Positions 10,160 to 20,100 of a stretch of 64,000 nt of DNA are shown here, piece after piece; position 1 is the first letter of the stretch; every line of letters starts with the position of its first letter. Source of the stretch: Corythucha ciliata (taxonomy: Eukaryota > Arthropoda > Insecta > Hemiptera > Tingidae). The DNA lies in NCBI GenBank assembly GCA_038030265.1, contig CM075938.1, forward strand, positions 54,801,189-54,865,188, in the 5' to 3' direction. The position numbers were made by a program, and so were the translations under genes. The notes below the pieces were generated by a model that saw nothing but the letters and a program-made list of their open reading frames with translations, had not been told where the DNA came from and searched no databases.

Positions 10160-13100
10160 TTAAACATACCTCCCAAAATGAAAATAATCAATTCTTTTGG
10201 CCCATCGGCGGCAATCGCCAAAGTTATTCTTTAACAAATATTCGAAGGTGAAGGGGTTGATATTTTCATCGACTTGTTTTTGATACAGTTTTTTCCTCTC
10301 TTGAAGCTGCTCGTAAGAAATGGCCATGGCTTTGAAAGGAAGAATGGCGGCGACTTGCCCCAAAAATCTCTTGACCTACGTTTGGTAAAAACAAAGTTAT
10401 ATGAACGGACCCGTCCACGAAATCATTTGTATTTTATATTTTACCTCATCAAATTCGCATTTTCCGCCTAATTCGATGATCACTCTACCATCCTTGACTG
10501 GAGTAACATAGTGGTCGATGTTACCTTTGCCACCACCCATTCTATGGCCTTGTCCCTAGATGACAGCGAACACACAAAAAAAGTCGACGAATTACGCGTA
10601 AAAACGTTTTAAAAAGACAAAAAAAAAAACCTTTTTAGTAACGGCTTGCCACGGAGGGTCGACCCTCCATATTGTGAACATGCGTTTCGTATCCATTTTA
10701 CGTCCAATGGTCAGTCGTATCATTTCAAAATGGCCGGAACGAAGTCGGCCGCCACCTGTAGCCTTTAAAGGGAAATGAGCAAAGTGGACACGTTAAATTG
10801 GTGGTAATGTAGGATGTAGGGGGTTGGGGCACTCACGATAATGCCGTACTGTTTGAGAATGAAATCATTGTGAATCTCTTCTGGTCCTCGCATGCACATC
10901 AATTTTTTGTGCATTTTAGGCGCTTTGATGTTGACGTACTGGGGGACTTTTTCCATGAATCTCAGTTTCGGTTTGTCCGGTATTTCAATATCTGATAAAA
11001 AATATACCAAATGAACTAAGATTGGCTGATTCCAAATTAAATGTTGAAACTTTTTCCCTGTAGTGATCGCCCCCTCCATCCCACATCTTAACGCCCAGAA
11101 AAATTATTATAGTGCACCACCCTACAGAGCCAGAAAAACATGATCCTTGTGTCTACTATGCCCCCCCCCTCCAGCGTATTATTCTGTAAGAAGTTCCGAA
11201 CTTTCTGAACCTTCGGGTATACGGAGTACACCGATTATTAGGTCAGCGGCAGACCATCTCCATTGCCAAAAGCGCGGCATTGCAAAGGAGGTGGGACGGA
11301 CACGACGTAGGTACTGCAGGATCCAATTGATATTAGGATTTGAAGGAGCAAAATCCGAGAAATTAGGTTTTGAAGAATTAAAATCCTCGAAACTGGGCTT
11401 TGAGAGTGCCAAAATTACCAAAATGGTTTTGTGAGTGATCAAAACCCTCGAATTTTAATTTTTAAAGAGCGAAATTAGTTTTCGAACAATAAGCCAGATA
11501 TTTCAGAAAGAACTAAAGCCACGAAATTTGGTTTTGAAAACAGTGAAACCGGAATAAGGGGCATGAAATAGCAATAATCCGTGAAACTTGGTCATGAAGA
11601 AACCAAATCCGTGACATTTGTTTATGACAAAGCTGCGTAATTGTGGTTTAAAAGGCTGAATTAGTCTTCCAAGCTAACTAAACCTGAGGAACTGGTTTTC
11701 GGAAGAGCTAAAGCCATGATTTTAGGTTTTTGACAAAGCGTAAATTCCAGATTTTGAGTTTTCAAGATGAAAAATCTAAAAAATGTGGTTTTGAAACAGC
11801 AAATGGCCACAAAATTGGAGCTTGAACGAGCTGAATCCGCAAAATTAGGGCTTGAAATAGCAAAAATCCGCGCGACTGAATTGAGTTGAAAGAGCCGAAA
11901 TCGTGAAATTTGTTTTTTCATAGTTCGTTTTTCGATAAATTAGTTTTTCGAACTGCCCACAAACCTGTGGAACGTATTTCAAAAATATTCAAACCCGCGA
12001 AATTTGGTCGTTGAAACAGCAATCTGTGAAATTGGCCGCGTTGCAAAATTACAGACTTGTTCAGCGCTTAATGAGCACTGTGTCTTTTGCCGTTGCAAAA
12101 CTGTCAATCTAGGTCAGCGCTGAGTAAGTGTTTAAAATCCAACAAAACACGTCCCATCGCGATAAAAATCACCGTTGCAAAACTCCAGTAAGCGCTTAAT
12201 TCTACACTTTAGCGCTTAAACACGAGCCCCGAGTAAATCCGAGTTTTGAAACAGTAAAAATTCGCAAAACTTGGGGGGTTTGTAAGAGCCAGAGCGCCGA
12301 ATTTCTGGTGTAAATCACCTAAAATTGAAGAATTTTTGTTTTAAAAGAGCCAAATTAGTTTTTTGAATTAGCCAAAACCTGCGAAACTGGTTTCATTGGT
12401 TGCGTTGCAAAACTCGGGGCTCGTGTTTAAACGCAGTAGTTTAGAATTAAGTGCTTACTGGAGTTTTGCAACGGTGTTTTGTATCGCGATGGGATGTGTT
12501 CTATTGGATTTTAAACACTTACTCAGCGCTGAGCTAGATTGACAGTTTTGCAACGGCAAAAGACTAAGTGCTGAACAAGTCTGAAGTTTTGCAACTCGGC
12601 CATTAAGAGCTGAAACCGCGAAAGTTCCTTCTGAAAGTCTGAAAACTCGCGAAATTGAGGTTTGAAATAGCAAAAATCTGTGAAACTGGATTTTGAAGGT
12701 GCCAAATCTAATAAATTTGTAATGTAATGAAAGAGATAAAAACCATTTTCCAAAAACCAAAACGATTTTGAAGGTATAAATTTGCAATATAATGAAAGAG
12801 ATAAAAACCTCCGGGCCATTTGTTTTTTCGTTTTTCGTCAAACTAGTTTCGGATTAACCGAAACTGGTTTTATAAAAAGCCAAACCAACGAAAATTGTAC
12901 TTTTCAAAGGGCAAAACCCACAAAATCGGGATTAGAATGAGACGAACCCGCAAAATTTTGTGTTAAAAGGGCGAAAACCCGCTAAACTGCGGGGTTGGGG
13001 GGGAGGATCAGACCCACCAAACGTTAAGTTGGGAACGAAATAATGCCAGACGCTTTAAAAGTACGACATGTCCGAAGAGGGTAGGACGTCTGATCGTCCT

Positions 13101-14164
13101 ATAATTGCGTGGACTGTATTGCCTTGATATTGACCAAAAAGAGTTTATTTCTTGGGATAAACTCTTCAAAGAATCAGATTCGCGTCCAAAATTTTTAAGG
13201 GGTTAAAACCGGGGCCGCCGAGAGACTAACGTTAAAAAGAGTTAATCTTTCGACGGCCCCGGTTAAAACCTTTAACCCAAAAACCCCTTTACGTTTGTTG
13301 GAGCTTTGCCGTGGTTGGGCCTTCCTTATGATTGAAGATTTTCGCGGTCGGTGTTTTCTGGAGTGGGGCCATTTATGCGGTTTAAGCTTTGCTTGGTTGT
13401 GCCTTCTTCGTGGTTGAAGCTTGACTGTGGGTGGAGCTGGATATTGGTTAGAGCTTTTTGCGCAAGGAGCTTTGCTGTGGTTTGGAGATCCGATGTGGTG
13501 TGGAGCTGTGCTGTGGTTGGCGCTTAATTGTGGTCTGAAACGACGTAAATGGTTGTAGCTTGTAATCGATACTTTTCAAAAGTCGTGGTTTGGAGCTTTT
13601 CTGTGTTTAAGAGCTTTGCTGAGGTTTGGAGCTGTGCTGTGGTTGCAGCTTTACTGTGGTTCGAAGCTTTCTAAGAAGAACTATGGTTAGAGCTTTGGGC
13701 TATGTTTGGGCCTTATTTATTGCGGTTTGGAGCTTCGTGGAGCTATCCTGTTGTAGGGCCATCTTTGTTGTTGGAGCTTTGCCGGGGTTTAGAGGTTTGT
13801 TATTATTTGGAGATTGGCTGTGGTTAGGCCTTTTAAAATATTGTTCACTACAGCAAGATACTAAAACTGTGAAGTTGGTTGGGGGGGGGGGGCTCATAAT
13901 TCAAATTGATCGACGCATCATCAATTCATCAGACGGTTCCCATAAAATTCAAAATCAGTCAACTCACGGTCATAATTAGGCGGCGCTTCGAAGTATTTGA
14001 TCGTCCTCACTTGTGAAACGTTCCAAAACCCGCTGGGCACTGCAAAACACAATATTGTTTAGACAAAAATAAAGCCAAAAAAAAATAGATTTTCTTCTCA
14101 GTCACTCACCAAGTTTCAAGGCCTTAAGGACCAGTTTTTGGCCACTAATTAGTACTGGATCCAT
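10160..14164 (-). CDS. MRPL16: Mitochondrial ribosomal protein L16 (uL16m)
   Basis: A component of the mitochondrial large ribosomal subunit near the peptidyl transferase centre. Six exons read on the minus strand: 14110-14164, 13968-14039, 10837-10991, 10631-10762, 10445-10555, 10160-10375. Phases join without gaps to give 246 aa. The first ~35 residues are basic and hydrophobic, as expected for a mitochondrial import signal. Family blocks seen are [65 protein letters not shown] and LPFKAMAIS. The acceptor of exon 4 is placed at AAAG before GCTACAGG because the more obvious CAG seven bases later breaks the frame. Intron 2 (2,976 bp) is filled with repeats. The start lies 405 bp from the divergent TMEM17 start. 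Confidence 0.93.
12034..12233 (+). mobile_element. GTTGCAAAACT-family MITE, copy 2, right end lost
   Basis: Closely similar to copy 1 (5199-5402) along its length but ends at CACGAGCCCCGAG, so the last ~17 bp including the right inverted repeat are missing. Confidence 0.8.
12398..12601 (-). mobile_element. GTTGCAAAACT-family MITE, copy 3, inverted
   Basis: 204 bp, complete, in the opposite orientation to copies 1 and 2. Target duplication ATT (12395-12397, 12602-12604). Copies 2 and 3 are only 164 bp apart, so the intron transcript could fold into a long hairpin. Confidence 0.85.
13201..13270. repeat. Hairpin-forming inverted repeat
   Basis: GGTTAAAACCGGGGCCGCCG on the left and GACGGCCCCGGTTAAAACC on the right form a GC-rich imperfect hairpin with a short loop. 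It could be a very small MITE. No target duplication was identified. Confidence 0.6.
13290..13850 (-). repeat. Degenerate ~20-bp array, AACCACAGCAAAGCTC family
   Basis: On the + strand the unit reads like GTGGTTGGAGCTTTGCTGTG, repeated with heavy divergence. It lies in MRPL16 intron 2. The reverse-complement form makes up 18340-18990 in ZNF207 intron 1. The open frame at 13626-13979 is a by-product. Confidence 0.75.
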
Positions 14165-14569
14165 TGATTTTTTTAGGAAATTTGATTCCCTTGCAATAAC
14201 AAGAAGCGGGACGGCTGAAAATTGTGATACAGTGGCAAGGTTGTGATAAAGGAAACCGTGTTGTTACCTTTCTGAGACCTCCAGGAACAAATTTTCTTTT
14301 GACAGGGGACACGTGTTAATCAAGATGAAAAGAAGGCGTGCCTTGTTTAGCGCATTTCACTGGGAAAAATTCTCGAATATAAAGGAAAATGCTAACGATA
14401 TCGGAATTTTAAACTAAACTCTGGGTCTGGGCGGTTTCCGCAATTAATAAATCGCACGAAACTGCGTGGCCCAGGACATGCAGCCGTTGCCAGGATATTT
14501 TCGTTGCTACCTTAGTACAAAACATCACAGCTCCGGGCTTACAAATCTCATAGTTAATTTCAACGAAAA
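14165..14569. promoter_or_regulatory. Probable shared promoter region of MRPL16 and TMEM17
   Basis: 405 bp lie between the two divergent start codons. I see no TATA box at a convincing place. That it drives both genes is inferred from spacing only. Confidence 0.45.
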
Positions 14570-15294
14570 ATGGGTTCTATTTCAGAACAGTTGATCTCTG
14601 GATTGACTAATCATGGCTATTCAGACTATGATGACTACTTACAAAAGGGTATCTACCTCGAAAGATGTTGAATAGCCAGTTGCACGATAGAAATCATCAA
14701 TCTGTTTTAGGAACCGAAATTGTGTCAAATGTTCCTCTTCAAGCGTTTTTATACTTCAACGCTATTACTTTTCCATTTTGGTTGATTGTAACGTTGGCGA
14801 TGATTCCTCTGAAGGTAATGTGTATGAGTACCCCCCTCCCCTCCCGCAATAGCATACAGTAACGGTGGCTTGTAGTACTCTGAATTAGGGTCTCTATACA
14901 AATTTGTGACCATTTTGGTGTTGATTACAATAATCGTTGTCGAGTGCGTCCGTCTATACATGGGCTATGTTGGAAATCTGAAGGAGCAGGTATAACTATT
15001 ACTGTTCAAATATCGAACACTGTAACTCATTGTTGGTTGGGGGGGGGGGCGCAGATACCAGAATTGGCCGGATTCTGGCTGTTGACAATTCTTTTGCAGA
15101 CTCCTCTGCAGATTTTCCTTCTCGTCTGCCCTGGATGTCATTCGAGCGTTTTGGAAATAATTATGCAGTTCATCATGGTGGGATTTCTGGTGTGTCAACT
15201 CGTTTTTGGTTTTGTCGCTTTGAGGCGATCCGCGAGGCATTCTGTACACGCTTTTCATTTGTCCAGTTTTCAGACGGCTATGGTCGACAAATAA
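14570..15294 (+). CDS. TMEM17: Transmembrane protein 17 (ciliary transition zone)
   Basis: TMEM17 is a multi-pass membrane protein of the ciliary transition zone, part of the MKS module. Four exons: 14570-14648, 14711-14814, 14876-14989, 15055-15294, giving 178 aa with consistent phases. The human protein has about 198 aa. Family blocks are EIVSNVPLQAFLYFNA, YSELGSLYKFVTILVLIT, RLYMGYVGNLKEQ and VPELAGFWLLTILLQ-like sequence, with Ile for Val at the exon 4 start. Four hydrophobic segments are visible. The acceptor of exon 4 is odd: a run of 11 G (15039-15049) and CGCAG replace the usual pyrimidine tract. The stop TAA is part of an AATAAA at about 15290-15295. Confidence 0.9.
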
Positions 15295-15875
15295 ACTTTT
15301 AACGAACGTAACCGTTAACTTTTATTAATTTGTTTAAAATATACCTACTCAAAAGTTGTTTTTTTTATACAGAGTTCTAATACAATTTTTCTGATAACAA
15401 TCATGGTTTGTAACGGAAACCAAGACTGAAAAGATTGTGTGAAACAGAATATTGCTAAACTAAATGAACATTAATTTACATCAAAATAATAGGGGGGGAT
15501 TCACGCCGTTTTCGTAGTGTCTACAAATTTGAGGTGAATCCATGAAAAACATTAATGGAATGTGCTTGTTGTTAACCGAGCGAAATGCCACAAACCAGCT
15601 ATACAAAATATACAGAGGCCTAAGTACACCATCAACAAAACCAAAGGAACCTTAAAGAAAAAAGGTGTCACAGTGGGAAATATTTACAGGAAGAATTCTG
15701 GTCATTTCGCCAGACACGAATTAAAACAGTATTGAGGGCTTACTCTCAGACAGTTACTTTTTTTACCTGGTTCCCATTTAATAAAATCCAAATACGTACG
15801 TCACTAACAATTTCGGAGCTGATGGATCAAGAGCCTTGCGAATTGTGTTGGAGGGGGCGTGGGGGAAGGAACAGT
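15295..15875. other. Convergent 3' ends of TMEM17 and ATP6V0B
   Basis: AT-rich sequence between two genes that point at each other. A + strand AATAAA at about 15779 could serve TMEM17, and a minus-strand AATAAA (TTTATT on +, about 15321) could serve ATP6V0B. If both are used, the two 3'UTRs overlap. No gene is seen here. Confidence 0.5.
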
Positions 15876-16580
15876 TTAACTGTTGCCCATTTTGACTTTG
15901 GCAACCATAAAGATACCGACGATAAGCCCAAAAAGGCCTATGGCTGAACCGAAAATTTCTACGATTAGAATTTTAACAAAGAGATTGGGGTTGGCTGCGT
16001 CGGCGAGGGCGGCACCCGAGCCCACAATACCGACGGCCATACCGCAGGATAAATTGACAAGGCCGACGGTAAGACCCGAGCCAAAAATCAAATAGCCCGA
16101 GAGCCAGTTGTTCTCCTTGACTGTTTCGCTCGCGCTGGCCACCTGAAAAAAAAAACAACAAACAAGGACTTGAGTTTTTCAAATCCTGTAAGGAGTCAAA
16201 AGCCAAAAGGGGGCGTGTACCTCAGCGCTGAACGACTCGATATAACCAGAGAGGACGATAGCGGTGATGAGGCCGTAAATAGCGACGGCTTCGCAAAAGA
16301 TGACTGAAATTAAATTTTTCGTCTTGATCCTTGGGACTCGAACTCCGGCGCCCACGATAGACGTTCCAGTCGTGTGAATGCCCAGAGCGGCGCCAACGAC
16401 GGACAAAGCAACGGCGAGACCGACGCCAAGGGCGATCCACATGTAGGGCGAGCTCTCGGCAAGAAACCATCCTATGCTGAGAGTCTCACCCTTTTGAAGG
16501 ATGATGGTGTAGAAGAGGGCGACGCCGATGACGGCGATCGTCATGCCGTAGATGTACGTTTTCAACAGAAAATACCGCAT
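15876..16580 (-). CDS. ATP6V0B: V-type proton ATPase 21-23 kDa proteolipid subunit c''
   Basis: Subunit c'' (Vma16) of the membrane V0 rotor, which moves protons in endosomes, lysosomes and other acidic compartments. Two exons: 16221-16580 (120 codons) and 15876-16142 (88 codons plus stop), separated by a 78-bp intron with phase 0. The protein is 208 aa; the human one is 205 aa. Hydrophobic proteolipid segments are clear. The proton-carrying Glu is at residue 97 in [11 protein letters not shown]. Further family blocks are [44 protein letters not shown] and a C-terminal AKVKMG. The starting Met is the first in a good context, and the protein length fits. Confidence 0.96.
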
Positions 16581-17181
16581 GGTTCCCTCTCGTCTCTTAT
16601 AAACGATTTAAACACTCAAATTGTCACCACTTTTAAAACCTTTTAAATTTAGAACAAAAAATTGGAATACCCCAAATGACTGGATGGCGAGGTAGTGCAC
16701 CTTCCAAGCAGAAGAGTGCCCTGCCCACTTTTTAGTTTTATCGACAGGTGATCAGATGACGTCCTTGAACCTCCACAGTTTAAGCCACAAGTTTCGCACA
16801 AAAATCAACGATTTTTTTTCAATTTATCCTCGATCTCAGATCCTTCAAATTTTCGAGTCTGATTTAAGCAAATCCCTCAGTGTCATTTTTACTAAAAAAC
16901 CCTGTAATTTCCTTGAATTTGATAATTCAGCGCCGCCTGTGATCTGAAAGACATTTGAAGCCAGTGGCCATCTTTGTCTTGTTGGGGTTTCCTTTCTGCT
17001 GCCTCGGTGTGTTGAGAAGGCTCAACCCATTTTATATTTTTTTTTTTTTTTCAGTTCGCGTTTGACGTTATTTCTCAATTTATCTCGAATGCTGCGCGTG
17101 TTTTAGTGCTTAATTTCGTGCTATATTTGATTGACCATACGAACTCGAGTTCTTCCCCTCTTCGTCCGGTGAAAACTTAGA
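16581..17181. promoter_or_regulatory. Probable bidirectional promoter, ATP6V0B and ZNF207
   Basis: 601 bp between divergent start codons. It holds the 5'UTRs of both genes, and a T-rich run lies near 17037. No specific site can be supported. Confidence 0.45.
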
Positions 17182-20100
17182 ATGGGACGAAAGAAGAAGA
17201 AGCAGTCGAAGCCTTGGTGCTGGTATCCTTTTTTTCTTTGTTTAGATAGAAATAAAAACACTTTCCGTTCATATTTCAGCGGAATTTCTTATTTGTTCCC
17301 TCGACATAACATTAAGCAGGATTTCCCCGTAATGCGTGCTTTGAGGTCACGGGGGGGCTATATTTGACCTGGTTATTCGAGAGTCCTAAGTAGGTGTAAG
17401 TTTGGCGCATTGCTAATTTTATTGCGACACGACAGGTATTGGAGTTGGCGGATTATCAACTTTTCTCCTTAAAAAAAACAAGCCCCCCTTCATTTTACAA
17501 TTTTTTTTTTGTTTTTGTACGCGTAGTTTGATAGTCTCCTCGTTCCCCTTGATTAGAGCCAAGTACAATCACCGAGGCACCTTCGTACTATTTTAGGCAC
17601 AATGCACTTTCTGACCCAAAAGTTATCTTAATGACGTAGAGTGAAAATTTGGATATTCCGTCTTGAAGGGGCTGCTGCCCCCGCTAGAACCTCAATATTC
17701 CCCCCTAATCTGAGCATTTTAGTAATAATATTTATGGCCTTTTTTAAGTGTTGGTATCAATTTTCAAAGGGTTGAACGAAATTAAACATTGTCTTGACAA
17801 GTTTTCATTTTGTGGTTTTGGAACGCTCCTTGTATAGACGCTATTTCTTTGCTGCACTATTAGTGATACAGAGAGGTGGCGGAAGTATGTTCGACCAAGG
17901 GGGCAAATTCCGTGTCATTGAGACTGGAGTCGAATGAATCTCGGAGTACACAAGTCCCCTTTTCCGCCAGTATGTGGCGAAATTAACAGCTTTGCATGCT
18001 CACGACTGGCTTCTGTTGCAGTCGTTTAGTTTATGAGGCTTTACTGTCCCTCAAGAAGCCAAATAGAACGCTCTGAAGCAAAATCTCCACTTAAGGAAGG
18101 CCACTGGTTGGGAAACCCCTCTGTTCGGGTTAATATACCCGTGAGATAGGTGATTTTCTGGCCGGATTCCCTGCCAGAATCTGCGTGTGTTGTGAGTGGT
18201 GACTGGTGATGGTTGCCAGAGCCAGGTCCTTAGAGAGAATATTGGGGTCCGGGGATAGAACTCATTGAACCGCTTTCACAGATCCCCCTCCCCTCACCCG
18301 CTATCTGATGTACAATTTTGCTTTGGTACCAGATATTTTATACCACGAAAAGGGCCCAACCATAGCAAATCTCCAACACACAAGAAAGCTACTAACCACA
18401 GCAGCGCTGGAAACTACAACACAGCTCGAAATCCCAGCAAAGCGCCAACCACAAAAAAGCTTCAGACCACAAAGAAGGCCCAAACACAAAAAAGGTCCAA
18501 CCACTGCACAGATCTAAACCACAGGAAAGAACCAAACCACTGCTAAGCTCTTATAACTACAGCAAAGCTCGTAACCCCAGCAAAGCTTTAAACCACAGTA
18601 AAACTCCAACCCACGAAGAAGGCCCAAACAGATACGCTCTAACCATAATAATGCTCTATTAACAATGATGGTCTAATCACAATAATCGCTAACCACAGTT
18701 AAACTCTAACCACAATAAAGCTCTAACCATGATAAAGTTCTCCACAATAAAGGCTCGAATCACATTAAAGCTACAACCATATTGAAGCTCTAACCGCAAT
18801 GAAGCACCAACCACAATTAAAGAACCAACCGCAGTAAAACCCTAAACACACAGAAGGCCCAACCACAGCAAAACTCCAAACCACGGCAAATTTCCAAACC
18901 ACAGCAAGGCTCTAAACCTCAACAAAGCTCCATTGCACTGTAATGCTCCGACCATGTCACAGTTCCCCCCTAAAAATGCTCTAACCAAAGTAAAGTTTCA
19001 GTATACCGTTCCATGTCTTTTCTCCTTCATGTTCTTCATTTTTTTTTAACTTCCATCCTATTTTTGATTTCCGAAATCCGGGCCCCCAAGGAAGGCCGGG
19101 CCAGGGGATAACGGACCCAGTGCCCCCTCCCTCTCGATAGGCCTGGTCAGAGCCTTAACATTTTAAAAACGACATTTTTATGAGAAAATACCATTAAAAA
19201 GAATGAATTAATTTCCTCTCCAATCACCCTTTAGAGCTGTCCATCAAGCTGGTCATTCCAATATTTGGAAGAGCAAGATTATGTCCTTGAAGGTCCGTTT
19301 GGAATGCCCTTTCACCCTCTTCAAACCCAAACTCTGATTTGGCACGTTCAAAAAATCAATATCGTGGCTTAAGCTCTTTTAAACTCAAAATTTCGCGGAT
19401 TTAGTTCTCATAGAACTCCATTTTCCCTGGTTTCCTCACCCGAGAAGCCAACCGGGAAGATGAGAGAGCTGATTCCCGATCACCTCCCTCTTTTTCACGG
19501 TCTTGGCTGCATCGGTGGCTAGAATTTGCTATTTTCACTTCCTTTTAACAAAAATTTCGTGGTTTTGGCACTTTGAAAAAAATCAATATTTCGGGATTAT
19601 CCCTGACAACACATACATTTTGTTGGGGGATTTGGCACTTGCAGAACCCAATTTCGCGGGTTTTGCTCATTCAAAAATCAAATTTCGCAGGATTGACTCC
19701 CTAAGATGCCAATTTTACCGGATTGACCCGTTCAAAAATCCCATTTCACGAGTTTAAAAAAAAAACCACGCGTTTTTTTTCATAAAATATATTTCCTGGC
19801 TCTTTCGAAGTTCAAATTTCGTGAATTCGGCACTTTACCAAACCTACTTTTGCTGTTTTGGCTAATTCGAGAACCTATTTCGCCTTTGGCTCCTTTGAAA
19901 CAAGCAATCTTGGCGATTTGGCTCATTCAAGAACAAAATGTTGTGGATTTGGCACATAAGCTGCCTTCACATGCAAGCTTTAAAAAGCTGAGCTGTGGGC
20001 TTCAACCAATCAGAGTACTCGGCGCTATTTACTTGGAGCGCTCTGATTGGTTGAAGCCCAGCTTTTTAAAGCTTGCATGTAAAGGCGTCTATATGAAATT

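Larger units (their letters stand above)
11330..12990 (-). repeat. Degenerate ~30-36-bp repeat array in MRPL16 intron 2
   Basis: Diverged units built on TTTGAAAGAGCCAAATCCGC and GCGAAATTTGGTTTT run through 11330-12033, 12240-12390 and 12610-12990. Two MITEs (12034, 12398) are embedded. The units are the reverse complement of those at 19320 and 44220. Open frames here are spurious. Confidence 0.72.

Noticed and set aside
13626..13979. 117-aa plus-strand frame
   Set aside because: Lies in the ~20-bp array, crosses a poly(G) run and runs into an MRPL16 exon on the other strand.
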